A stretch of DNA of 64,000 nt from NCBI RefSeq assembly GCF_001680005.1, contig NC_033567.1, positions 4,216,001 to 4,280,000 on the forward strand. The letters run 5' to 3'. This stretch comes from Plasmodium coatneyi. Its lineage: Eukaryota; Apicomplexa; Aconoidasida; Haemosporida; Plasmodiidae. The notes under the pieces were generated by a model. It was not told the DNA's origin. It saw only the letters and a program-made list of their open reading frames with translations, and ran no database searches. Made by a program: the position numbers and the translations under genes. Shown one piece after another: positions 11,409-21,005 of the stretch (its first letter is position 1; each line of letters begins with the position of its first letter).

Positions 11409-12350
11409 TTTTGTATCGCTCTCTCTCCCTGCCAATGCGTGTCATTGTGGAATTTGCGTTTTATTTTGGAGTGACTTAGTTCTACGCAACTATGTGCGTG
11501 TGCAATTGTTGTGAAGAGTTGCGATCCAATTTATTCACATACGTGAGATGATAAATTATGGCAATACGTTAGGCGCCACTACAACTACTCAGATGCAACC
11601 TATGCCTCTACGGCGCAGCTCTGCATACCGCGATATGTGCACGCGTTTCTGGGCTTGACATAGCAGTTGTGCCATTTTTGAAAAAAAAAAAAAAAAATTC
11701 TGACTCTCCCTGTCGCGAAAAGAGAAATGAACGGGGTTCCTTCAGAATGCTGAGCATGGAGCTGCTTACTGGAAAAATTGCCCACATCTGAAAGTTCAAA
11801 TATGTAGCAAAAAAAAAAAAGAAAAATTGCAGATGTGATCATATTGTGGTGCCCTCTCCAGCTTTTTTTTTTCCGACTGGGCAGGCAAACGTTTGGATAG
11901 AATAAACACGCTAAAGTTACGTACACCCGGATGCAAATTTTTGTAGAAAATTTAAAAGTTATCTTCTTTTTCAATGACGCAGTGGGATGTGCATATAAGA
12001 GTAACCCCCAAACGGCACCCTCCCTTTGCGCCTTTTAATATTGAAGAAGGCTCACATAGGTATATGCACGCCGATACAAGTTAGGAAGACGAGCTTTCTC
12101 TGGTGAGGTTGTTTCCCAATGTGTCATGAATGGTTTGCGAATGTTAGCATGTAAGGGGGTGGGGGGAAGCAGACGTAGACGGAAAGGTGAAACGGGTGCT
12201 GATGTGTCACTTCGCTGAACTGCTCAGAGTTGTAAGAAGAAGTTGTCTGGGGTGTGGCTGCTTTGTATAGGTACACCAGGATGAGCTGAAGTGTGGTATT
12301 GTGTTCTGCTTTTCGCCCCCCCACCGAGTAACCACCGCTGGAGCAGCAAA
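11409..12350. promoter_or_regulatory. Divergent promoter region, thiolase / membrane-protein gene
   Basis: This is 0.94 kb between two divergent start codons, expected to hold both promoters. It has short A-rich and T-rich tracts. Small open frames were seen, none supported. No RNA gene recognised. Confidence 0.55.
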
Positions 12351-13676
12351 ATGCTGCGCATATCGGGGCGCAGATGCAAACACAGCGTAAGCGCTGCTGG
12401 TAGCAAGTGGAAGAGCAGCGACAGCCCAGGGACAGAGTACAGAAAGATAAACCTAAAATGGGACGAAACAAATATATCACTACACGTATTTGACCTAGTT
12501 CCACGAAATAAAAACAACGCAGAAATACTGGAAATGAAAAGTATGAATATAATAAAAGACATGTCCAAGGCAAATTACGATTTTGCAATTTTCGGAATAG
12601 GTTATGTAGACTATGATAAAATTTTAAAATCTTTCAACAGAGCTGAATTGGTGAGGAGAAAAATGATAGACTCTGTTCATGCTAATATGAAGAAAGTAAA
12701 TGGTCAGTATGTTTCTCTCGTCCAACAATGTCTCCTTTTGAATGTCCCTCACTTCTGCCTGGGTAGAGATAGGCTAACCGAATTGGCTAGTATCGGCACG
12801 GCTATTTTTAGTAACCCCAAGGAAGTATTTTCCCTCCTCTATTACTTTCTCATCAACAGTGATAAGGCAGCTTCGGGCAACTCAGACGTACATTCCCATC
12901 GTGATGCATATAAGAAAAACGACGTAGAATTGAACCTAGAGAATCATGCGCCCAATTTTTACCACGCTCTAATTGCAGAAAATGCTCTCTACCTAATTTA
13001 CAATTTGCATGCAATTCTTCTGAAAGTATTTAGGTCCAAATTTTATGTCCCCCCAAATGATAGCCATCAGAATAGAAGTAGCAATAAGTACGAGACTAGC
13101 AATTTAAAGAAACAAAGTCTTAAGGAGAGACTTCTTTCCTTCTTTAACGAAACAACGTATGACCAAATAAACGCATTCAGAAATCAAATGAAAAAAACAG
13201 AGTTATATGCAGAGTATGAATTAGGGCTGGAAAAAAAAGAGGTCAAAATTTTAGTCGTTTGTGATACCATATGTGTAGATTATTTTTGCAATTATGTAAA
13301 GAAAAATTTACACCTGTGGAAAAATGTTACTCCCTTTTACCATGAGATATTTGCACTAGAAAGGAAAAATGCATACAAGTTTTCCCTTTCTTTGTTTTTG
13401 TTCATTGTTGCACCGGCTGCATGGACATTGACGCTGTTGCTAAGGTACTTGTATCACCTGTGGGTTGAATACTTCACCAAAGGGAAGGTCATCACTGTTG
13501 GGGGGGATGCATTCTTCCAGGATTCGAAATTGATAGATACTAGCGACGATAATCCCGATTTGGATAAAAACTACAACCAACTGCTTACCTCCCTGCATCA
13601 GGACAAGGCCCAGTTTGAGACCGTCAGCTTGCTCGGGGGCTTCTTGCAGTGGTTTAAGAATAAGAGCCGCAATTAG
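12351..13676 (+). CDS. Conserved Plasmodium protein with a C-terminal membrane segment (possible TraB-like)
   Basis: A 441-residue single-exon protein if translation starts at the ATG in AGCAAAATG at 12351. An in-frame ATG 20 codons upstream (12291) has a poorer context. A strongly hydrophobic segment around residues 343-368, next to an aromatic stretch, is probably a membrane helix. The N-terminus is basic and Ser-rich, compatible with an organelle-targeting leader. The middle has a GQYVSLVQQ helix followed by PHFCLGRDRL, and later ALERKNAYKF. These faintly resemble the helix, LGDR and ERD elements of TraB/PrgY proteins of mitochondrial outer membranes. That is a weak resemblance, so function is left open. 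It is divergent from the thiolase. Confidence 0.85.
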   Translation: MLRISGRRCKHSVSAAGSKWKSSDSPGTEYRKINLKWDETNISLHVFDLVPRNKNNAEILEMKSMNIIKDMSKANYDFAIFGIGYVDYDKILKSFNRAELVRRKMIDSVHANMKKVNGQYVSLVQQCLLLNVPHFCLGRDRLTELASIGTAIFSNPKEVFSLLYYFLINSDKAASGNSDVHSHRDAYKKNDVELNLENHAPNFYHALIAENALYLIYNLHAILLKVFRSKFYVPPNDSHQNRSSNKYETSNLKKQSLKERLLSFFNETTYDQINAFRNQMKKTELYAEYELGLEKKEVKILVVCDTICVDYFCNYVKKNLHLWKNVTPFYHEIFALERKNAYKFSLSLFLFIVAPAAWTLTLLLRYLYHLWVEYFTKGKVITVGGDAFFQDSKLIDTSDDNPDLDKNYNQLLTSLHQDKAQFETVSLLGGFLQWFKNKSRN

Positions 13677-14287
13677 AGTGGGAGGCCGATTCGATGTAAT
13701 TGTGGCACCTTACATGTCTGCTCCACAACACTGTTATAAAATCTTCCCCCCCCTTTACATTTTTTTTTTTTTTTTTTACTGCCTTTTTGTACACGTCACG
13801 GGGAATCCCCCTGCGCAGGTTGCATCATCAAATATGTACATTTTGGCAATGTAAAAGTAGGTTCCATCACTTGGCCATTTGTTGCGTGCCCCTTTTCAAT
13901 AACGACTTTTTAATTTTAAACTGCGGAGCGATTGGCAACGTACGGTGCCTAGTTTCCCATGGAACAACGAAAAAAAAAAAAAAATAATAAAATAGTACAA
14001 CAAAACACAATTCGATACAATAAAACAAAAATGTACAGAATGTCATTTAAGGAAAATACGAGTTCATACAATCCAACTCCCATCGGATAGGAAAAAAAGA
14101 AAAATATTGGCACATCACTGTGATGTTCTTGCTCCTTAAAAAGGTCAGCATCTGAACGGGGGGCTATGTACATATGCACACACACGTGTAGGTTTTACGC
14201 ATGACACGCTTTCGTAGCATTTACTGCCCTTCTTTTCAGCTGGCGACTTCACAAATGAGACCCTTGTGTTGGTCTCCTCTCGTAGAT
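13677..14287. other. Convergent 3' spacer
   Basis: This is 0.6 kb between the 3' ends of the membrane-protein gene and the splicing-factor gene, with a poly(T) run near 13760 and an A-rich run near 13970. It probably holds terminators of both. No gene seen. Confidence 0.55.
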
Positions 14288-16615
14288 TTAAAAAAACAGA
14301 AATTTCCTTTTCCGTTCTTTTGCGTTACTGTTATCATCCCGCTTGGCTTCCTCCTCATTTTTCGCTTTGCTGCTTTGTTTTTCTTCCTGTTCGTTCATTT
14401 CTTCCTTCTCTGGAGTTCCTTTTCTGGTTACCTTTTTATCGTCTCTTTCCTTTTCCTCTTCACCGAACTGCCTATGTTCCTTTCCGCCTTTCGGTCTACT
14501 TTTATGATTTTCTGATTTTTCCTTGTATCTACGTTTTCCTTCTTTATTATCCTCGGTGTGTTTTTTAATTCTATCATTATTTTTTTCATTTGTTCTTCCC
14601 TCTCCTTTGCTATGAGTTTTTTTGCGGTGTTCATTTTGTGAACTTAAGCTTCGCGATTCTCTTTCTTTGTGACTACCTTTAATTTTGGAACGGCTGCGTT
14701 TGGGGGGTCTACGTCTATTACTGCTATTGCTACTGCTGCGCTCGCTGCTGTTTTTGCCAAGGGAATCACTCCTCTTGTTGTTTTTCTTTCGATTCTCTAT
14801 CCTGTGTTCAGATGGACTAGCATCACTATCACTCAAGTGTCTCTGTGGTGAACTCCTTCCCTCAGATTCTTCATCGTTGTTTCCTCCTTTTTTACTGTAG
14901 TACTTTTTAATGTTGTTAATAATTTGTAACGTTTCCTCATTGGTGGGTTGCTTGTTCAATTTTTCGCTCTCAAATTGTGTGTTCTCACAATTAGTAGAAT
15001 CGAAATTGGGACTTGCATTTTTTTTATTATTCTTCCTTTCATGATTGTCCGTACGGAAATCAGTTCCGCTTTCGTTTCTTTTCTTCTTCCTTGGTGCACC
15101 GAGACTACTACTTTTGCTACTGGCACTTCTTTTTCTGTATTTATCACTCTCCTTTTTATCCTTCTCTCTATGCGCTTTAGAAGATTTGTGATCGTTCAGT
15201 TGGGCATCATCGCTCCGACGCATTGTGCTTCCCTTCGGGGAGCGTTTATTTGGCTCTTCACTATCATCACGTTGATAACGCTTTTTACGTTTGTCATGTT
15301 TTTCACTTCCACTGCTTTCTTCATTGGATTCATCTATTCTTCCGCTGTGCCCACCTCTCTTATCTCGATCCTTCCTGCTAGTCACACGTTTGCGATCTTC
15401 ATCCTTACTCATCGCAGCAGCACTTTTTTTTTTTTCTTGTTCCTTTGCCTTTCCAACGGGCTTCTTTTTTATGTTGTCGGATCGGCGTCGTGGCGAGGAG
15501 TAGCTTGAATCACCTGAACTGTTAGAATTGACCGAATCGGATGCATCGCTGGATGAGTTAGACGCATCCGAACTTTTCCTTCTATCTTTCGATTTTCTTC
15601 TTTTGTTGGTTTTATGCGTTCTTCTTCTGGGGTAAGAAGACTCCTCAGAACTGCTCCTCCTTTTTATCTTTCCATCTCGCCGTTCCTTCTTAGGAGGCTT
15701 ACGACGCTTTCCGTTATGTATGGAGCTGTCATCACTGGAAGTTGCAGAATATTCAGACGATTCGAAGCTTCCCGAATGGTCTGATTCTTCAGAAGGTGAA
15801 CTAGAGTCTTCATCAGAATAATCATCACTGCTGGTTGCGTCGCTACTAGATGCAACGCTACTTGATTCGACGCTTCTGGATGGGCTTCCACCCTCTTCGT
15901 CCTCTTCATCACTCTCTTCGCTACTTCCTCCCTGGTACGTATCATCACTGTCGTCAGAAAGTTCCCTTTTTTTCCTCCTATGTTTGTGTTTTTTACTGTC
16001 TCTCTTTTTCTTTTCTTTCATTTTTTTGGCATCTATTTTAGATTCCCTTCCCAGATGCTTGTTTATGTTATTTTCTTCTGGACCTTTTTCGCCACTTTTC
16101 GCCCCATAGGGTGTTCCCCCTTTGGCGTCATCCCTCCTTAATTGCATCCCCCAATCGCGACTATTTTCTCTTCGAATCCGTAGGGCCCTCTGAAAATCCT
16201 CTAGTTGCCTTTTTTTCCTATCATTAAGCATGTGGGTATTTTCCTCACATGTACTATCCTTATTAGAATGCACACCGACGGTTCTCTCCTTCCTTTTTTT
16301 ATCATCATAATATTCTTCATATAATTGATTCCTATACTGGTCGACTAAATCTTGGATGTTTTGCTTTCCCTCCTCTCTTAGTTTTTCTTCATACATTAAA
16401 ACCTTTAATTCTATTTTTCTTTTTTCTGAGTGTTCAATAATGGAATAATCACAGGTGTGTTTTTTGTCCACTATGCTATTCATTTTTAATTCGTTTCTGA
16501 ATTTTTCGTAATCTCTGACTGTGTTTCTGGCGTTTCGAATATGCGCCATGTTTGTCTGGATGTATCCATTGGTCCCTGACCCCCTTGGGGTCTTCAGTCC
16601 TATTCCGTTGTACAT
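14288..16615 (-). CDS. CWC21: Pre-mRNA splicing factor, Cwc21/SRRM2 (SRm300) family
   Basis: A 775-residue single-exon protein. Its first residues MYNGIGLKTPRGSGTNGYIQ are nearly those of human SRRM2 and yeast Cwc21, an extremely conserved signature. A cwf21-type helical domain follows at about residues 50-110, with the pattern EHSEKRKIELKVLMYEEKL. In the family this region binds Prp8 and Snu114 in the catalytic spliceosome. From about residue 130 to the end the protein is Arg/Ser/Lys/Asp-rich: acidic Ser runs near 220-300, then basic RS-like tracts typical of nuclear-speckle proteins. The start at 16615 is fixed by the conserved MYNG N-terminus. Phosphorylation by SR-protein kinases is expected but inferred. 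Confidence 0.93.
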   Translation of the reverse strand: MYNGIGLKTPRGSGTNGYIQTNMAHIRNARNTVRDYEKFRNELKMNSIVDKKHTCDYSIIEHSEKRKIELKVLMYEEKLREEGKQNIQDLVDQYRNQLYEEYYDDKKRKERTVGVHSNKDSTCEENTHMLNDRKKRQLEDFQRALRIRRENSRDWGMQLRRDDAKGGTPYGAKSGEKGPEENNINKHLGRESKIDAKKMKEKKKRDSKKHKHRRKKRELSDDSDDTYQGGSSEESDEEDEEGGSPSRSVESSSVASSSDATSSDDYSDEDSSSPSEESDHSGSFESSEYSATSSDDSSIHNGKRRKPPKKERRDGKIKRRSSSEESSYPRRRTHKTNKRRKSKDRRKSSDASNSSSDASDSVNSNSSGDSSYSSPRRRSDNIKKKPVGKAKEQEKKKSAAAMSKDEDRKRVTSRKDRDKRGGHSGRIDESNEESSGSEKHDKRKKRYQRDDSEEPNKRSPKGSTMRRSDDAQLNDHKSSKAHREKDKKESDKYRKRSASSKSSSLGAPRKKKRNESGTDFRTDNHERKNNKKNASPNFDSTNCENTQFESEKLNKQPTNEETLQIINNIKKYYSKKGGNNDEESEGRSSPQRHLSDSDASPSEHRIENRKKNNKRSDSLGKNSSERSSSNSSNRRRPPKRSRSKIKGSHKERESRSLSSQNEHRKKTHSKGEGRTNEKNNDRIKKHTEDNKEGKRRYKEKSENHKSRPKGGKEHRQFGEEEKERDDKKVTRKGTPEKEEMNEQEEKQSSKAKNEEEAKRDDNSNAKERKRKFLFF

Positions 16616-17433
16616 TTCGTGATATATAATACGTTTTTTTTAGGCTGGAGTTGCAGGAAATGTTCGCCTTTTGGATTTTCCACTTGGACAAGTGAGCCAG
16701 ACACCCTTCCAGTGAACATATGTGGATTTATATCCGGCTTACTCACATGCGTATTAATGTACGTTCGTCTGGCTTAGCCTTCTTTTAATGCTAAAAGGGG
16801 AAGGCATCCTGTCCCTACGTGAGAACAAGCGACTAGTTAATTCCTTGTGCGGGGTGACGAAAAAAATTAAGCCACTGGCGGTTATACCTATGTATGTGAA
16901 TTAGCGGTATACTTGAACTTACACGTTTGCATAAACGAGTGCTGCACGTGTGGGGACTATGCAAATGTGAGAAGACTGCGTGAGTTTTATATGCTCGCGT
17001 GAATGCCTCTCAGCTGCTCAGTCCAAAAAGAAAAAAATATATATTTTTTCAAAAAAATGGAAATTTTAAAAACGATATATTTTGGAAACAAATGCCTTTT
17101 CCCTTATGTTTTTATGTTAACTTTTTTTTGTTTTTCTTCTTCTTTCTCTTCCCAGACTATGTTGATTTAATGGCATTATTTTTTCATCATTAATTCCAAC
17201 AATTTTTTCCTCAATTGGGAAGGAAAAAAAAATAATAAAAATAAATTTCGTTTAAATTATGCACGTGAACATGGGCAAAAGGCAAAGTGGAAGGCGCAAA
17301 TTTCAGCGCCGCCAATATTTACAAAATGCAGAGGGGGTATAAAGAAGATGAAAAGCTACATAATAATCCCCCGTTATTTACTTCCCATTAAGGCCACTAA
17401 CGTTGCGTTGCTTTATAACCAAGTCGATTTTTG

Positions 17434-17465
<32 letters not shown>

Positions 17466-17862
17466 GAGTGATGGGCAAATATCCGCGACATCTACAACAC
17501 TGCTCAGTGTACACATGAATGTATTTGCAAAAAGCGCCGATTGGCGGTAGCTTTTCCCATCCAGTTCATGTCATTAATATGTGCCGAACAGCCGATCTGG
17601 AAGTCTATACCGAAGGTGATATTCTTCCCAGGGGAAGGGCGAAAGGGAAGCAGAAAAAAATAGTGTCATACGCCGTATTGTAGGTAACCTCTTTGCGATA
17701 ATATTTGCAAAACGTCCCCGTAGAAGCCATTTGAACGTAGCCACAAATGTGCACCAATAGGGGAGCGATTAATTGTGTGTCTCTAAAGAGGTCATTCTGA
17801 GGTGTCCTTATTAACGTGGCACAATCCGCATCTGTAGGAACTGCACGCCTCCTGCTCCACAT
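16616..17862. promoter_or_regulatory. Divergent promoter region, CWC21 / methyltransferase
   Basis: This is 1.25 kb between divergent start codons. It includes an A/T-rich stretch around 17030-17260 and a poly(A) tract of about 30 at 17434-17463. No convincing gene seen. Confidence 0.55.
17434..17463. repeat. Poly(A) tract, about 30 bases
   Basis: One of the longest homopolymers in the window, about 400 bases upstream of the methyltransferase start. Confidence 0.9.
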
Positions 17863-19512
17863 ATGGTGCCTCTTCTTCTTGCAAGAGGTTTCTATTCCTC
17901 GTTCGCAAGAAGGAAGAACGGCGCAATCCTCCCCAAATGGTTCAACAACTATCACAGTCAGGTAAGCTATGTGGACAGCCCTACCAAAAGACCCTCACTA
18001 GTGGTTACTGAGAAATGCGTGAAAAATGTGTTGAACGGATTTCCATGGATATACTCAAAAGACGTAAAAAACGCAGACGAATTAACTCTGTACAGTCCAT
18101 GCATAGTTACTATAAAAAATGAATATGACGAAAAACTAGGGGTAGGAATATACAATAAAAACTCTGTTATCGCATCGAGGGTGTTAAGTACAAATGTAAA
18201 TGACTGCTTAAATGAAGAATTTTTTACGTCTCGAATTGAAAAGGCGTATAAAAAAAGGCTGGAGTTATTCCCCAACGATAATTTCTTTCGGGTTGTAAAT
18301 GCAGAAAGTGATTTTCTACCTGGAGTTATTATTGACAAATTTGACAAGCTAATATGTGTACAAATAAATGCCAGTGGCATGGACATCCTCTTACATTCTA
18401 TCCTGAAAAGCATAGAGCAGGTACTGAACCCAGAAATTATAATCTTAAAAAATGATAGTAAAATAAGGAAGCTAGAAAAACTGCCCCTAAAGAAGGAGGT
18501 GTACAAAGGTATATACAACGCACCGATAGAAGTGAGAGAAAATGGATTAACCTTCTTTGTGGATGTTTTAAAAGGTCAAAAGACGGGATGGTATTACGAC
18601 CAAAGATTGAACCGCGCAATGCTTATTAGCTACTGTAAGAATAGGAAGGTACTTGATTTATTTTCTTATGTTGGTTCCTTTGGAATTACGTTAGCTTACT
18701 ATGGTGCTAAGGAAGTGACTTGTGTTGATTCTTCCTACGCTGCTATTCAGCATGGGATTAAAGCGGCGCATTACAACGGTGTCATGGATAAGACCAATTT
18801 TGTGCATTCCTGTGTTAAGAAATTTCTCAACGTTTGTCTGCACGCCCAGGTGGGGTTCTCCTCCGGTCACATTGACCAGGGAGAACTACACACCGGAGAC
18901 CACCTTCTTGAAGGGAGCGAATCGGAATTTCCTAAATCGTCATGTGAAAAGAACAGCCCATGCAGTGACCTTAATTGTAGCCAGTTGGATAACCCCCCCA
19001 ATGGGGATATCACTCACCTGAGCAGCTCAGAGAATAACGTCCACGCAAGCGTATCGCCCTCTACTCAAGACGGGGATAGGCTCCTTTCGGATGTTGAAAA
19101 TATATTCATCTATGGAAAGAGCAAAGTAGACACCACTGATGTAGAGGATGTAGAAAATTTACTGATTAAATCTAATAGGGATGAATTTTTTAGAAAAAAA
19201 TACGACGTTATATTGGTTGATCCCCCAGCTTTAGCACGTAACAATTATTTACTCCCTGCTGCGTTAAAAATTTACCAGAAACTTTTGTACATATCTTTTC
19301 GAATTGTGCAGAAGCCTGGGTATGTATTTGTCTCTAGTTGTAACAAATTAGTTGGGTATGAGGAGCTGCTCTTGTGCATACGGAGGTCGCTACATTGGTC
19401 CAAGTGTGAAGGCACCATAATAGGTGAGGGCCGCATTAGCGCGGATCACCCCGTGCACGTGTCGTTGCCTGAGACGAGGTACCTAACGTCAGTCCTCGTG
19501 ATGGTTAGCTAG
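17863..19512 (+). CDS. RlmI-like S-adenosylmethionine-dependent RNA methyltransferase
   Basis: A 549-residue single-exon protein. A PUA-like segment (FPWIYSKDV) is followed by the RlmI-type middle domain and a Rossmann methyltransferase. The motif VLDLFSYVGSFG at about 263-274 binds the cofactor, VDSSYAAIQ is the acidic loop, and VDPPAL (Asp453) is the catalytic DPP motif. SSCNK (Cys493) matches the conserved Ser-Cys-Ser region of the family. RlmI proteins make 5-methylcytosine in 23S rRNA. The N-terminus is short, basic and hydrophobic without acidic residues, so import into mitochondrion or apicoplast is plausible (inference). A parasite-specific, mostly hydrophilic insert of about 100 residues lies between the acidic loop and DPPAL, at roughly 330-440. 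The target RNA is not known from the sequence. Confidence 0.93.
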   Translation: MVPLLLARGFYSSFARRKNGAILPKWFNNYHSQVSYVDSPTKRPSLVVTEKCVKNVLNGFPWIYSKDVKNADELTLYSPCIVTIKNEYDEKLGVGIYNKNSVIASRVLSTNVNDCLNEEFFTSRIEKAYKKRLELFPNDNFFRVVNAESDFLPGVIIDKFDKLICVQINASGMDILLHSILKSIEQVLNPEIIILKNDSKIRKLEKLPLKKEVYKGIYNAPIEVRENGLTFFVDVLKGQKTGWYYDQRLNRAMLISYCKNRKVLDLFSYVGSFGITLAYYGAKEVTCVDSSYAAIQHGIKAAHYNGVMDKTNFVHSCVKKFLNVCLHAQVGFSSGHIDQGELHTGDHLLEGSESEFPKSSCEKNSPCSDLNCSQLDNPPNGDITHLSSSENNVHASVSPSTQDGDRLLSDVENIFIYGKSKVDTTDVEDVENLLIKSNRDEFFRKKYDVILVDPPALARNNYLLPAALKIYQKLLYISFRIVQKPGYVFVSSCNKLVGYEELLLCIRRSLHWSKCEGTIIGEGRISADHPVHVSLPETRYLTSVLVMVS

Positions 19513-21005
19513 TTTTCGCGGCGCAGCTTGAACTAAAATAAAAAGTCTCCAACCTTGCCCGAACAGTTTCCCTTCTCCTGCCAGAGCACCAATTTTTTTG
19601 TATTTTGAAAAAAAAACTTTTAAGTAATGCTTGCGCCATTTTTGTTGTTCCTACCCAGTCCAATTTGTGGACATCCCTTTAAAGAAGAACTTAAATCGGG
19701 TGCAATTATTTTACCAAAAAGTGTGTCCGGTTGTTTTTCCTTAAAATGCCGCGAAAGCTGTATGCTCTGCGTTGTGCAAATTTTGCAACGTTTGCTTTAT
19801 TTGAAATTTTCAGTGAAAGAGGAAACCCCGGGGGGATGTGCAAAAGGTGGAGTTTTTCCCCGTAAGGCCCAACCCTCTATGTACTCATAATAATGCAGGA
19901 AGGAAAAAGGGTAACGCTGAAGAGTAGCAACAGTGTGTCAATAATTAATGCTATATTCGAATTATTCTTACCACGTCATTTTTTTTCTTCACGTATTCCA
20001 TGACATTTTTTTAAAACTTTTCCTTCACATTTATTTTTGCACTTCATCAAATGTGAGAAAATAAAAGAGGAGCTGCAATGCTGATAGAAGCGGAAAAATC
20101 TAGTGGACAAAAGTGTGTTGGCCTTTTAACGCATTTTCCATTAGCACACGGGAATCTAATTGTGAAGTACTTCCCTGTGTGACAAATGTTCCTTAAAGTG
20201 TATCTCTTTTTAGTAACATTCCCCAAATCGTGAGGGAAAAAAAAAAAAGATTAACATTTCGTTTGTCGTGTTAACCGCATATTAACAACGCACATGTGAC
20301 TTAAAAATAATGTTGCATCCGTACGTTAGAGATATGCCGCCCCCGATGTTCCCTTTTGGGTAAAATGTGGAAAATGTTTTATTTGAATGTTGGATGTGTT
20401 GACCTGTACAGGTCGTCAAAAAATATTATTAACATGCGTTGATTGAATAAGTTGAATTATAATTAAGCAGAGTGAGAAAAACCGAGGGGGAAAAAAAATA
20501 TATATATATCACCATGTGTGAGCAGGAAAATAGTGCCGCGGGTGGTAAATAGGAAATTACCACATGAGGTTTATACACATTAATGTGTATGTATGTTCAT
20601 CGATGAGGCAAGTCAGAGACACTTGGGGTGTGTATTCACAATTGTTTGTTTTTTTTTCTCTGTACGTTTTTTTTTTTCTTCTTTGCTCCAGTGTCTGTAA
20701 GGCGGTATTTTCTAATTCGAAAGTGTGTAAACGCGCAAAGCATGAGCATGTAATGTGTAAATAGGTTAACAAATCCTTGGACGCTTCTGCATTAACCTTC
20801 TCACTAAATAGCAGGGGCAGCTTTTGTTTTTTTTTTTATCTTGTATCGAATTTGTCCTTCATTTCTTCTTTTACGATTATTTTATTTGTCCTTTATTTTT
20901 TTCTTACCCGTTCGTTTGTTTTCTGTTTCTCTCTGCTTCTTTTTGCGACCTTGTGTTTCCTTTTTCATATTTTTGTTTCCTTTTGTTTACTTCCTTTTTC
21001 GAGTT
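19513..21005. promoter_or_regulatory. Intergenic region upstream of the NELF-B-like gene
   Basis: This is 1.5 kb between two plus-strand genes. It holds the 3' end of the methyltransferase gene, then A/T-rich DNA and a dense T-rich stretch at about 20640-21000 immediately before the next start codon. No gene seen. Confidence 0.55.

Noticed and set aside
14201..16041. Several open plus-strand frames of 60-190 codons
   Set aside because: They are antisense shadows of the Ser/Arg/Lys-rich codons of the Cwc21/SRRM2 gene.
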